A DNA stretch of 64,000 bases from Proteus columbae (GTDB lineage Bacteria; Pseudomonadota; Gammaproteobacteria; Enterobacterales; Enterobacteriaceae): assembly GCF_002777965.1 (NCBI RefSeq), contig NZ_NGVR01000027.1, forward strand, positions 1-64,000. The letters are read 5' to 3'. Shown here in pieces: positions 49,535-58,574 of the stretch; position 1 is the stretch's first letter; the number at the start of each line of letters is the position of its first letter. The position numbers and the translations under genes were made by a program. The notes under the pieces were generated by a model, which saw only the letters and a program-made list of their open reading frames with translations, was not told the origin of the DNA and searched no databases.

Positions 49535-51225
49535 AAACACTATTAATAGAGAATAACGGTTCAATTATTAGAAAAATTCGATTTAATAAAGGGGTTAATC
49601 TAATAGTTGATGAAACATCACAAGAGGAAAAAAAAACCTCAGGAAACAATGTAGGTAAAACAACCGCGTTAAGATTGATAGATTATTGTCTCGGAAGTGA
49701 TGGGAAAAATATTTATACAGATCCTGAATTTAAAAAGAAAACTAATCAGGTTGTTGAAAATTTCCTAAAAGAAAATAATATTATAATAACTCTAACGTTA
49801 TCAACAGACCTAAATAATGAGGATGAGCGTGAGATTGTAATTCGTAGAAATTTTTTTATGGATAAAAAAAATACCATATTGGAAGTTAATGGTGAAAAAA
49901 TAGCAAAAAAAGATTTACAATCACATTTAAAAAAAATATTTTTCAATAGTAGTGCAGTCAAGCCAACTTTTAGACAAATTATTTCTAAAAATATTAGAGA
50001 TGATAAGGCAAGGCTTACAAATACGATTAAAGTTCTTCACCCAACGACCAAATCTGAAGAATATGAAGCACTATACTTTTTTTGGTTTGGTATAGATTTA
50101 GATTCAGCAGAAGAAAAACAAAAATTACTTGCACAGAAGACAATAGAAGAAAATTTACAGAAAAGGTTAAAAAAGGATAGTTCAATATCACAAGTCATTC
50201 AGTCACTTATAGTAATTAATGATAATATAAAAAATCTAGAGGAATCAAAAGCTAATTTTAATATCAATGAAAATTATGAGTATGAAATTAATAGGCTAAA
50301 TGAAGTTAAATTGAATATAAATAGAAGCAATACTGAATTAAGCCGTTTGACTTTAAGAAAAGATTTAATAGAAGAGAGTGTCTCTGAGCTAAATGAAGAG
50401 TTTGCTAATATAGATGTTGAAAAAATAGATAAATTATATAAAGAAGCAAAGGCATTAATGCCTTTTTTACAAAAAACCTTTGAAGAAACGCTTAAATTCC
50501 ATAATGGTATGCTTGAGGAAAAGAAAAAGTTTATTTCAAGTGATCTACCAGAGCTTAATCTAAAAATAGAAACTATTAATGCTCAAATAGATAAATTGCT
50601 AAAAGAAGAGTCATTGCTCACTAGTTCATTGATAAAATCAGGAAAATTGGAAGATTTACAAGATATTATATATTCTCTTAATAATGCCTATGAACAAAAA
50701 GGTGCTCTTGAAGAGCAAAAAAGGCTATGGGAAAAAAGCAATGATACTTTAGAGAAGATTGTAAATAAACTAGATGAGATCGATAATGACATTCACTCTC
50801 TTAATGATAAATTACAAGAAAAAATTGCTATTTTTAATAAATATTTTTCAAAGATGTCTGAGAGATTGTATGGTGAAAAATTTGTATTAAGTGCTGATAT
50901 TGGTGAAAAAGGCTATGAGCTAAACATAACTAGTCTCTTTAATAATCCTGGCACAGGCAGAAAAAAAGGTGAGATGGCAGCTTTTGATTTAGCTTATATT
51001 CAATTTGCAGATGCTGTAGATATAGATTGTTTACATTTTGTTCTTCAGGATCAAATTGAAAATACACATGACAATCAAATTACAAGTTTATTTACTGACA
51101 TCGTAAAATCTGTAAACTGTCAGTATATTTTATCTGTATTAAAAGATAAATTGCCTTCTGATATAAATATAGATGAATTAGAAGTATTAAAATTATCTCA
51201 GCATGATAAACTTTTTAGGATATAA
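49525..51225 (+). CDS. DUF2326 ABC/SMC-like ATPase of ABC-3C system
   Basis: 566 residues. Walker A GNNVGKTTALR (Lys45), a long coiled coil from about 195 to 440, signature-like GRKKGEMAAFDLAY and the LHFVLQDQIENTHDNQ stretch in the Walker B place, where the usual Asp-Glu is not obvious. Such ATPases sense a trigger, often DNA, and license the effector. Last gene of the cassette, ended by a terminator 48 bases on. Confidence 0.85.
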   Translation: MFLKTLLIENNGSIIRKIRFNKGVNLIVDETSQEEKKTSGNNVGKTTALRLIDYCLGSDGKNIYTDPEFKKKTNQVVENFLKENNIIITLTLSTDLNNEDEREIVIRRNFFMDKKNTILEVNGEKIAKKDLQSHLKKIFFNSSAVKPTFRQIISKNIRDDKARLTNTIKVLHPTTKSEEYEALYFFWFGIDLDSAEEKQKLLAQKTIEENLQKRLKKDSSISQVIQSLIVINDNIKNLEESKANFNINENYEYEINRLNEVKLNINRSNTELSRLTLRKDLIEESVSELNEEFANIDVEKIDKLYKEAKALMPFLQKTFEETLKFHNGMLEEKKKFISSDLPELNLKIETINAQIDKLLKEESLLTSSLIKSGKLEDLQDIIYSLNNAYEQKGALEEQKRLWEKSNDTLEKIVNKLDEIDNDIHSLNDKLQEKIAIFNKYFSKMSERLYGEKFVLSADIGEKGYELNITSLFNNPGTGRKKGEMAAFDLAYIQFADAVDIDCLHFVLQDQIENTHDNQITSLFTDIVKSVNCQYILSVLKDKLPSDINIDELEVLKLSQHDKLFRI

Positions 51226-51272
51226 GGTGAATTTATCGGGGAAGTAATTGAATAATTCTCCGATATCAAATC

Positions 51273-51297
51273 AAGGTCGCTAAGGCGGCCTTTTTTA
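51273..51297 (+). terminator. Terminator after ABC-3C cassette
   Basis: AAGGTCGC TAAG GCGGCCTT plus T-run, an 8-bp stem. Confidence 0.85.
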
Positions 51298-51308
51298 TTG
51301 GAGAAAAT

Positions 51309-51443
51309 ATGAAAAATTTATTTATTAATCTATGTATAAAGCTATCTGGTAAGACTAAAGAGCAATTAAATTTAGCTTGGTCATTTCATTATTTCGTTAC
51401 CCAATCTAAATATAAAGCTTATTGGCGAGCTGTATTTCATTAA
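51309..51443 (+). CDS. Small basic protein between cassette and lysis genes
   Basis: 44 residues, MKNLFINLCIKLSGKTKEQL then WSFHYFVTQSKYKAYWRAVF. TTGGAG lies 6 bases before the ATG. Basic and aromatic; no family recognised. Absent from prophage 1. Confidence 0.5.
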   Translation: MKNLFINLCIKLSGKTKEQLNLAWSFHYFVTQSKYKAYWRAVFH

Positions 51444-51614
51444 TTATCGAAAACCTCATGCAGAGATATCGATAATCGCACACTAGGTGGAGTCGTGCCC
51501 ACCATCTATTTACACATTGCAGACCACAGTATCAATTACACACTAATCACTTCACACAATAACTGTGTGCCTGTATTCCTTCAACTAAACTCGGACACTC
51601 CGTAGGGGGTGACT

Positions 51615-51884
51615 ATGCGCATGGAAAAATTAACCAATGCTACCTACGGAACAGCTGGCTTAACTGCCTTTTTTGCAAGTCTCTCACTTTATGAATGGGG
51701 ATTTGTAATAGGGATGGGATTCAGCATGCTCCTTGGATTAGCAACTTATTTTATGACACAGCGAGAACAGCGGAAACGAACAGCGTTATTTGCTGAATTA
51801 GTTCATCGAAATTGTTCTAGCGATCCGCAAGACATAGAAAAGATAGTTGGCGAGATGCTGACTAAAGCTAAAAAGGACATTTAA
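51615..51884 (+). CDS. Holin, phage-21-like (class II)
   Basis: 89 residues, closely like the prophage 1 holin over the first 60 (YGTAGLTAFFASLSLYEWGF) but different in the tail. GTAGGGGGTG is the ribosome site. Stop overlaps the endolysin ATG. Confidence 0.85.
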   Translation: MRMEKLTNATYGTAGLTAFFASLSLYEWGFVIGMGFSMLLGLATYFMTQREQRKRTALFAELVHRNCSSDPQDIEKIVGEMLTKAKKDI

Positions 51885-52354
51885 TGAATCTAAAACAGAA
51901 GGTAGCAGCAGTTGCGAGTGCCGGTGCGGTAAGTATTGCGATAACAGTAATTGGTTACTTTGAAGGTGTGCGTTATGAACCTTATCGTGATGTGGCAGGT
52001 GTTTTGACAGTTTGTTATGGGCATACAGGCAAAGACATCATTCAAGGTAAGACATATACACAACAAGAGTGTGACGAATTACTGCAGAAAGACTTTATCA
52101 GAACACAACAACAAGTTGATGTCCTGGTTAAAGTGCAGGTCGATGATAAAACAAAAGCGTCTCTATATTCCTTCGCTTTCAATGTCGGCACCACAGCTTT
52201 TGCACGTTCTACATTGCTAAAGAAATTAAATGCAGGTGATCAGTATGGTGCCTGTGAAGAAATGAAACGCTGGGTTTATGCGGGTGGCAAGGTATGGCGA
52301 GGGTTAGTCAGTCGTAGAGATGCGGAGTCAGCACTATGTCATGGAAACCTTTAA
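51884..52354 (+). CDS. SAR endolysin, GH24 lysozyme
   Basis: 156 residues with Glu27-x8-Asp36-x5-Thr42 and an Ala/Val/Gly-rich weak anchor. About four fifths identical by eye to the prophage 1 enzyme, diverging mainly in the anchor. Confidence 0.93.
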   Translation: MNLKQKVAAVASAGAVSIAITVIGYFEGVRYEPYRDVAGVLTVCYGHTGKDIIQGKTYTQQECDELLQKDFIRTQQQVDVLVKVQVDDKTKASLYSFAFNVGTTAFARSTLLKKLNAGDQYGACEEMKRWVYAGGKVWRGLVSRRDAESALCHGNL

Positions 52355-52494
52355 TCATCATTGTTGGTTTTATCCTCGCATTACTCATCACGGTCGCTGG
52401 TGGCATTTATATCTCAATTGATAATTCATGTGTTAACGATAAAGCCAGTTTAGACAAGCGCTGTCAGATAGCTCTCTCACATCATCGGTACTAA
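52336..52494 (+). CDS. Small membrane protein in lysis cassette
   Basis: 52 residues, MSWKPLIIIVGFILALLITV, IDNSCVNDKASLDKRCQIAL, ending SHHRY. Conserved with 12393-12551 in length, place and two Cys. Confidence 0.75.
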   Translation: MSWKPLIIIVGFILALLITVAGGIYISIDNSCVNDKASLDKRCQIALSHHRY

Positions 52495-52496
52495 TT

Positions 52497-52958
52497 ATGA
52501 AGCACTGGAAACTTTACATAGTCATTGTGATGGTGGGTATTGTTGCTGGCGGTGGTGTGCTGATTAATGCACAAGCTAAAAGAATTAACACGCTAACAGA
52601 AAACAACAAAGAACTTACAGCCATACTCGAAGAGCAAAAGGCTATCAATACTGACTATCAAGTACGTATAGAGCGACTAAATCAACTTGATACAAGGCAC
52701 ACACAGGAGCTTGTTAATGCAAAGAATGAAATTAGTCGCTTGCGTGATATTAGTGAGCGTAATCCTGAGCGGGTGTACATCAAAGCCAACTGTCCAAAAA
52801 ACGAAACCACTCCCGCCACCAGCATGGATGATGCAACCACCGCCCGACCTACTGACACCGCTATCCGAAATTATTGGTTACTCAGAGAGCGAATTGTCCA
52901 GTCAGAGCAAATGATTAAAGGGTTGCAGGATTACATTAGAACGGAGTGTTCTCAATAA
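52497..52958 (+). CDS. Rz inner-membrane spanin
   Basis: 153 residues with N-terminal anchor (LYIVIVMVGIVAGGGVLI) and periplasmic coiled coil; homologue of 12554-13015. Confidence 0.92.
   Translation: MKHWKLYIVIVMVGIVAGGGVLINAQAKRINTLTENNKELTAILEEQKAINTDYQVRIERLNQLDTRHTQELVNAKNEISRLRDISERNPERVYIKANCPKNETTPATSMDDATTARPTDTAIRNYWLLRERIVQSEQMIKGLQDYIRTECSQ
52726..52914 (+). CDS. Rz1 outer-membrane spanin lipoprotein (embedded in Rz)
   Basis: 62 residues; lipobox LSGC at Cys17 and Pro-rich KPLPPPAWMMQPPPDLL. In +1 frame inside Rz. Confidence 0.92.
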   Translation: MKLVACVILVSVILSGCTSKPTVQKTKPLPPPAWMMQPPPDLLTPLSEIIGYSESELSSQSK

Positions 52959-53097
52959 TGATAATACTCAAGTAAGTGATAAAAACAAATCGAGATTATT
53001 ATTCATTATTAGTGATGATTACAATGAGTACAGAGCGGCACTGACAAAATATTATGTAAGCGAGGGCAACTTTAGTTGCCACTCATTAAACATAAAT

Positions 53098-53436
53098 CTA
53101 GACTTTAAATACAATTGCTTTTTTGATGCCGTGAACTAATATGGCACAATCAATTTCTATACTCGTATCTTTAATATCGTACTCATCCATTAGTTTTTTA
53201 AATACCCGACGTATAATTTTTATAATGTTGGTTTTTTTATCAATTTCAATACTGCCAGTAACTGTAATCATACCTGTAATTGTAGTTTCAACATTCTTGA
53301 GTTTATTTACATCATCAAAGTCAACATCATTTGAAAGGTATGACTCGATATAATATCTTACAGTATTTGCATCTGTATCAGATGTTTTTTTTCCCATATC
53401 TTTTACTGAATATGTTAATAAAAATTCATTTTTCAT
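53098..53436 (-). CDS. Hypothetical protein, antisense to late genes
   Basis: 112 residues from ATG 53436 with AGGAG 8 bases upstream. MKNEFLLTYSVKDMGKKTSD, then beta and helical stretches ending VHGIKKAIVFKV. It is monocistronic and opposite to late transcription, the way morons are placed. No family recognised. Confidence 0.6.
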   Translation of the reverse strand: MKNEFLLTYSVKDMGKKTSDTDANTVRYYIESYLSNDVDFDDVNKLKNVETTITGMITVTGSIEIDKKTNIIKIIRRVFKKLMDEYDIKDTSIEIDCAILVHGIKKAIVFKV

Positions 53437-53621
53437 CGTATGACTCCTAATAAAAATAAAACTCACTGTGTAATGTTCACGGTGAATATTCTATCGATAA
53501 GATATCGATATCATTAATATGGAAATGAATTTTTCGTATTCAACAAAAAACATAAATTTAATTTATGATTGTGATGAGGGCTATGTTTTATATTTTAAGT
53601 TTTAATCAATAGGAGGTAGTA

Positions 53622-53972
53622 ATGCCACCTCGCATACCTCGCGCATGTCGTAAACAGGGATGCGCCAAGACAACAACAGAACGTAACGGTTACTGTGAAG
53701 ATCATCAGAACCTAGGATGGGAAACCCACCAGCGCGGTAAGTCTCGTCATCAACGTGGTTACGGTACCCAATGGGATAAGTTACGAGCACGTATACTCAA
53801 GCGTGATAAGTATCTATGTCAGGAGTGCCTAAAAGCTGGGCGAGCAACCGAAGCCAAAACAGTTGACCATATCATTGCTAAAGCACATGGGGGTACCGAT
53901 GCAGAAGATAACCTACAAAGCCTGTGTTGGTCCTGTCATAGAGCTAAGACAGCAAAGGAGAGAGCACTATGA
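53622..53972 (+). CDS. HNH endonuclease next to terminase
   Basis: 116 residues with zinc ligands and HNH core: YLCQECLKAGRATEAKTVDH, DHIIAKAHGGTDAEDNLQSL, CWSCHRAKT. Packaging-associated like the gene at 14709, but from a different lineage (extra N-terminal Cys/His segment). Confidence 0.92.
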   Translation: MPPRIPRACRKQGCAKTTTERNGYCEDHQNLGWETHQRGKSRHQRGYGTQWDKLRARILKRDKYLCQECLKAGRATEAKTVDHIIAKAHGGTDAEDNLQSLCWSCHRAKTAKERAL

Positions 53973-54166
53973 CTCAAGATGAGCAAACCTTACTTATGTT
54001 TAAGGGAGTCGTTGCTGAACTACCTGAACAAAGCAGAGCTAAAGTTAAACATTGTATTGCTGAAATAAACAAGTTGCTTGCTGAATATCCTGATGGTGAA
54101 GCATTGCTTGCTGTGGGCTATATCGGTGCAGAACAGCAGATGAAAGGTAATCTTGGTCAAGGATAA
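53969..54166 (+). CDS. Hypothetical protein between HNH and terminase
   Basis: 65 residues, helical: LMFKGVVAELPEQSRAKVKH and YPDGEALLAVGYIGAEQQMK. ATGA overlap with HNH. Such small genes recur here in HK97-type phages; function unknown. Confidence 0.7.
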   Translation: MTQDEQTLLMFKGVVAELPEQSRAKVKHCIAEINKLLAEYPDGEALLAVGYIGAEQQMKGNLGQG

Positions 54167-54182
54167 CAGTGCCATTCCTCAT

Positions 54183-54290
54183 AGGGGAGGGGCGGGTCAA
54201 ATCCCTACCACTCTTGCCACCTAGGACCGCCCCCTTACCTCTTTTCACATCACCGCAGGTTAGAAAACTTTTTTTGGGGAACCCCAAGCG
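54183..54290 (+). other. Probable cos site region
   Basis: GGGGAGGGGCGGGTCAAATC, CCTAGGACCGCCCCC and CACATCACCGCAGG in the order and spacing found at 15061-15150 in prophage 1. Confidence 0.55.
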
Positions 54291-54313
54291 ATTATTGATA
54301 GGAGATTTCTATT

Positions 54314-54784
54314 ATGGCTGGACCGCCTAAAACCCCGTCACATCTGCAATTGGTGAGGGGGAACCCATCAAAACGACCGATTAATAAAAAAGAGCCAAAA
54401 CCGCCAAAAGGGGTACCCCCAACTCCGAAGCATTTCACTAAGCAAGGTAAGTATTGGTTTAAGCGTATTGCTGAAGAACTTGATGCAATGGGTGTCATGA
54501 GTCAGATGGATGCTAAGGCATTGGAGTTACTCGTCGAAGCTTACACTGAATATCGACATCATTGTGATGTTCTCGATGAAGAAGGCTATACCTACAAAAA
54601 CAATACAGAAAGTGGATTGATGATAAAGGCGCATCCATCTGCTGCAATGAAGGCAGATGCATGGAAACGTATTCGCGCCATGTTAAGTGAATTTGGTATG
54701 ACTCCCGCTTCTCGAGCAAAAGTCACGATGAACACACCTGCCGAAGAAGATCCTTTTGAGGCATTTTTGAAAAAGCGCAAATGA
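54314..54784 (+). CDS. Terminase small subunit, P27 family
   Basis: 156 residues, AGPPKTPSHLQLVRGNPSKR start, as in P27 proteins. Related to but clearly diverged from 15164-15631. Confidence 0.93.
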   Translation: MAGPPKTPSHLQLVRGNPSKRPINKKEPKPPKGVPPTPKHFTKQGKYWFKRIAEELDAMGVMSQMDAKALELLVEAYTEYRHHCDVLDEEGYTYKNNTESGLMIKAHPSAAMKADAWKRIRAMLSEFGMTPASRAKVTMNTPAEEDPFEAFLKKRK

Positions 54785-54787
54785 TGA

Positions 54788-56521
54788 ATGGCAATCGTAG
54801 CAGATGGAATTCAGTACGCCGAACAGGTGGTTGCTGGAGAAATTGTTGCGTGCGAACTGGTACGTTTAGCGTGCCAACGGTTTTTGAATGATTTAGAGCA
54901 TGGGCCTGAGCGTGGCATCTATTTCATTGAAGATCGCGCACAGCACATACTCGATTTTTATAGTTTTATTCCTCATGTCAAAGGGGCATTAGCGGGTAAA
55001 CCCATTGATTTAATGCCTTGGCATGTTTTTATCTTAATTAATATTTTTGGTTTTGTTATTCCGTTAATTGATGAACAAACGGGTAAAGAAGTTATAGATG
55101 AAGATGGTGATGTTGTCTTTGTCCGTCGTTTTCGCACAGCTTACAACGAAGTTGCACGTAAAAATGCAAAATCCACATTGTCATCAGGTATTGGGCTTTA
55201 TATGACCGGTGCTGATGGTGAAGGTGGTGCCGAAGTTTATTCAGCAGCTACAACGCGTGATCAGGCTCGTATCGTGTTTGAAGATGCGAAGAACATGCTG
55301 AAGAAGTCCAAAGCGACACTAGGTCGTTTATTTGAGTTTAATAAACTCGCTATCTATCAAGAAAGAACCGCCTCTAAGTTTGAACCGCTTTCCAGTGATG
55401 CCAATAACCTTGATGGTTTAAATATTCACTGTGGCATTGTTGATGAACTGCATGCACACAAAACTCGTGATGTGTGGGACGTATTAGAAACCGCCACTGG
55501 TGCGCGCCTGCAGTCTCTTCTTTTTGGGATCACCACAGCGGGTTTTAATAAAGAGGGGATTTGTTACGAACTGCGGGATTACGGTATTAAAGTGCTTCGT
55601 GGCCAAGTCGATGATGATTCGTTTTTCGCGATTATTTACACCTTAGATAAAGACGATGATCCCTTTGATGAAACCGTGTGGCAAAAAGCGAATCCGGGTC
55701 TCGGTGTTTGTAAGCGCTGGGATGATTTACGCCGTCTAGCCAAGAAAGCCAAAGAGCAGGTTTCTGCTCGGATTAACTTCTTCACCAAACACATGAATAT
55801 TTGGGTCACTGCTGAATCTTCATGGATGGATATGATGAAGTGGGATAGTGCTCCTGAACTCGCATCAAAACAAGAATTACAAACTTATCCGTTATGGGTC
55901 GGTGTTGACCTTGCCAATAAAATTGATATTTGTGCGGCCGCTAAAGTATGGAAACAGCCTGATAACGGTCATGTTCATGCTGATTTTAAGTTTTGGTTAC
56001 CCGAAGACCGGCTTGAGCGTTGCTCTAAACAAATGGCAGAACTCTATCGCAAATGGGCTGATATGGGGCATCTCACATTAACCGATGGTGAAGTTGTCGA
56101 TCATGCTCAAATTAAAGAAGAAATCATCGAATGGGTGACGGGCGAGAACTTAAACGAACTGGGTTTTGACCCGTGGAGTGCGACACAATTTAGTTTATCA
56201 CTGGCTGAAGAAGGGCTACCCCTTGTAGAAGTAGCTCAAACGGTGCGTAACTTTTCTGAATCCATGAAAGAGATTGAAGCACTGGTTTATGCGGGTAAGT
56301 TTCATCATGGCCAACACCCTGTTATGAACTGGATGATGTCGAACGTCACGGTTAAACCGGATAAAAACGACAACATTTTCCCTAATAAATCCACACCCGA
56401 GGCAAAAATTGACGGCCCTGTTGCACTATTTACAGGCATGAGTCGATTATTGGTGAATGGTGGAGATCAGGAACAAAACCTCTCTGATGTCCTCGCTTCT
56501 CGAGGCTTACGCTCTCTCTAA
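54788..56521 (+). CDS. Terminase large subunit
   Basis: 577 residues, same length as the prophage 1 enzyme but of low identity. Walker A-like VARKNAKSTLS (a deviant loop seen in this family), Walker B HCGIVDELHAH, nuclease VGVDLANKIDICAA. ATG at 54788 follows the small-subunit stop closely. Confidence 0.95.
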   Translation: MAIVADGIQYAEQVVAGEIVACELVRLACQRFLNDLEHGPERGIYFIEDRAQHILDFYSFIPHVKGALAGKPIDLMPWHVFILINIFGFVIPLIDEQTGKEVIDEDGDVVFVRRFRTAYNEVARKNAKSTLSSGIGLYMTGADGEGGAEVYSAATTRDQARIVFEDAKNMLKKSKATLGRLFEFNKLAIYQERTASKFEPLSSDANNLDGLNIHCGIVDELHAHKTRDVWDVLETATGARLQSLLFGITTAGFNKEGICYELRDYGIKVLRGQVDDDSFFAIIYTLDKDDDPFDETVWQKANPGLGVCKRWDDLRRLAKKAKEQVSARINFFTKHMNIWVTAESSWMDMMKWDSAPELASKQELQTYPLWVGVDLANKIDICAAAKVWKQPDNGHVHADFKFWLPEDRLERCSKQMAELYRKWADMGHLTLTDGEVVDHAQIKEEIIEWVTGENLNELGFDPWSATQFSLSLAEEGLPLVEVAQTVRNFSESMKEIEALVYAGKFHHGQHPVMNWMMSNVTVKPDKNDNIFPNKSTPEAKIDGPVALFTGMSRLLVNGGDQEQNLSDVLASRGLRSL

Positions 56522-56530
56522 GGAAATTTA

Positions 56531-56710
56531 ATGAAATTTTTAACAATAACAGCCTTATTGGTTGGGATTGCGGGGGCCTTTTTGTTGTCATGGGGCGCTT
56601 GGTTAATCTACCTACCGATGGGCTATATTTGCGCGGGTTTATTGTGCCTTTTATGGTCATACCTTGTTTCAAGAGCGCTTGGACAACCTAGAAATAACAA
56701 GGAGGAATAA
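56531..56710 (+). CDS. Small membrane protein between terminase and portal
   Basis: 59 residues: two hydrophobic segments (TALLVGIAGAFLLSWGAWLI, GYICAGLLCLLWSYLV), polar end RNNKEE. Start after AAGGAAATTTA; its last codons encode the portal ribosome site and TAATG overlaps the portal start. Role unknown. Confidence 0.75.
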   Translation: MKFLTITALLVGIAGAFLLSWGAWLIYLPMGYICAGLLCLLWSYLVSRALGQPRNNKEE

Positions 56711-57939
56711 TGTTTTTCCCTGGATTATTTCAGAAATCTCAGAAAGAGATGACCTCATCAGAACTGAGTGAGTTAATTGGATTGTCTTATGACACTTATT
56801 CTGGTCGAAGAGTGAGTACACAACTCGCTATGCAACTGACTTCTGTATTTAGTTGTATTCGTGTTCTTGCAGAATCGGTAGGGATGTTGCCATGCTCTTT
56901 ATATGAACAATTAGAAAGAGGAAATAAACGCGCCACCAAAGAACGGTTACACAAATTACTGGCGGTTAAGCCCAATAATTACATGACACCTCAAGAGCTT
57001 TGGGAACTATTAATTGCCTGTTTGTGTTTAAGGGGAAATTTTTATGCTTATAAGGTGTACGCCTTAGGCGAGGTGGTTGAATTACTACCTCTCGATCCTA
57101 GTTGTGTCACGCCAAAATTAAATAGCCAATGGGAGCCTGAGTATCAGGTGACATTTCCAAATGGTAAAAGTGAAACACTGACACAGCAAGAAATCTGGCA
57201 TGTACGGATTTTTACTCTTGATGGTTTAGTGGGGTTAAGCCCAATCGCGTATGCACGTCAGGCTATTGGTTTGGGATTAGCCACCGAAGAGCATGGTTCG
57301 CGTTTGTTTGGAAACGGTGCGGTGACAAGTGGTGTATTACAAACGGATCAATATCTAAAAGATGATGCTTACGAAAGACTGAAATCTGACTTCGGTGAAC
57401 GGCACCAAGGGTTAGCCAATGCACACAAACCGATGATTTTAGAAATGGGGTTGAAGTGGCAACAAATCAGTTTATCGGCTGAAGATGCGCAATTTCTTGA
57501 AACACGAAAGTTTCAGTTAGAGGAAATTTGCCGTATTTTTCGTGTTCCCCTTCACATGGTGCAAAACACCGATCGCGCCACATTCAATAACATTGAAAAC
57601 TTGGGTATTGGTTTTATTAACTACTCACTTGTTCCCTACCTTATTCGTATAGAGCAACGTATTAATGCAGGGCTGGTAAAAGCCAGTAAGCAAGGAACTT
57701 TTTATGCCAAATTTAATACTGGCGCTTTATTACGTGGTGATATGAAATCGCGATTTGAAGCCTACTCAACAGGCATTAACTGGGGGATTTATTCGCCTAA
57801 TGAATGTCGTGAACTCGAAGAGTTAAATCCGCGTGAGGGTGGCGATATTTATCTCACGCCGATGAACATGACTACTAAGCCAGAAACCCAAAAACAAGAG
57901 GAGAAAGCGCATGCCGATGACGACCAAACAACGGCTTGA
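56710..57939 (+). CDS. Portal protein, HK97 type
   Basis: 409 residues: TSVFSCIRVLAESVGMLPCS, DGLVGLSPIAYARQAIG and FRVPLHMVQNTDRATFNNIE. Ends overlapping the protease by 29 bases. Confidence 0.95.
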   Translation: MFFPGLFQKSQKEMTSSELSELIGLSYDTYSGRRVSTQLAMQLTSVFSCIRVLAESVGMLPCSLYEQLERGNKRATKERLHKLLAVKPNNYMTPQELWELLIACLCLRGNFYAYKVYALGEVVELLPLDPSCVTPKLNSQWEPEYQVTFPNGKSETLTQQEIWHVRIFTLDGLVGLSPIAYARQAIGLGLATEEHGSRLFGNGAVTSGVLQTDQYLKDDAYERLKSDFGERHQGLANAHKPMILEMGLKWQQISLSAEDAQFLETRKFQLEEICRIFRVPLHMVQNTDRATFNNIENLGIGFINYSLVPYLIRIEQRINAGLVKASKQGTFYAKFNTGALLRGDMKSRFEAYSTGINWGIYSPNECRELEELNPREGGDIYLTPMNMTTKPETQKQEEKAHADDDQTTA

Positions 57940-58561
57940 TGTGCCATTGAAAATTAAGTCTGTTAGTGACTCTGGCGAGTTTGAAGGCTACGGCTCCGTT
58001 TTCGGGGTAAAAGACAGTTATGCCGATATTGTGATGCCGGGGGCTTTTCTTAATTCCCTGAGTCAGTGGAAAGAAAAAGGTTCATTACCCGCCTTACTTT
58101 GGCAACACCAAATGGCTGAGCCTATTGGTATTTATACCGAGATGCGAGAAGACAGCACCGGACTCTATGTAAAAGGTCGTCTGTTAATTGATGACGACCC
58201 GTTATCTAAACGTGCACATGCTCATATGAAGGCCGGATCACTCTCCGGCCTTTCTATTGGTTACATTCTTAAAGATTATGAATATGACCGCAGTAAAGAT
58301 GCCTTTCTACTGAAAGAAATCGACCTATGGGAAGTCAGCTTAGTGACATTTCCTTCCAATGATGAAGCGCGAGTCAGTGATGTGAAGTCGGCATTTGCTC
58401 GTGGTGAATTACCCACACAAAAAAGTATTGAGCGAGTCCTGCGCGATGTTGGGCTTTCGCGAACACAAGCCAAGGCTTTTATGGCCAAAGGCTACGATGC
58501 ACTTTCTCTGCGTGATGTTGAGCAAGAAGCATTAGAAACATTGAAATCTATTTTTAAATAA
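57911..58561 (+). CDS. HK97-type prohead protease
   Basis: 216 residues: FEGYGSVFGVKDSYADIVMP, PALLWQHQM (His), LSGLSIGYIL and EVSLVTFPSNDEARV (Ser). Family U35. Confidence 0.94.
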   Translation: MPMTTKQRLDVPLKIKSVSDSGEFEGYGSVFGVKDSYADIVMPGAFLNSLSQWKEKGSLPALLWQHQMAEPIGIYTEMREDSTGLYVKGRLLIDDDPLSKRAHAHMKAGSLSGLSIGYILKDYEYDRSKDAFLLKEIDLWEVSLVTFPSNDEARVSDVKSAFARGELPTQKSIERVLRDVGLSRTQAKAFMAKGYDALSLRDVEQEALETLKSIFK

Positions 58562-58574
58562 TAAAGGAAAAATT

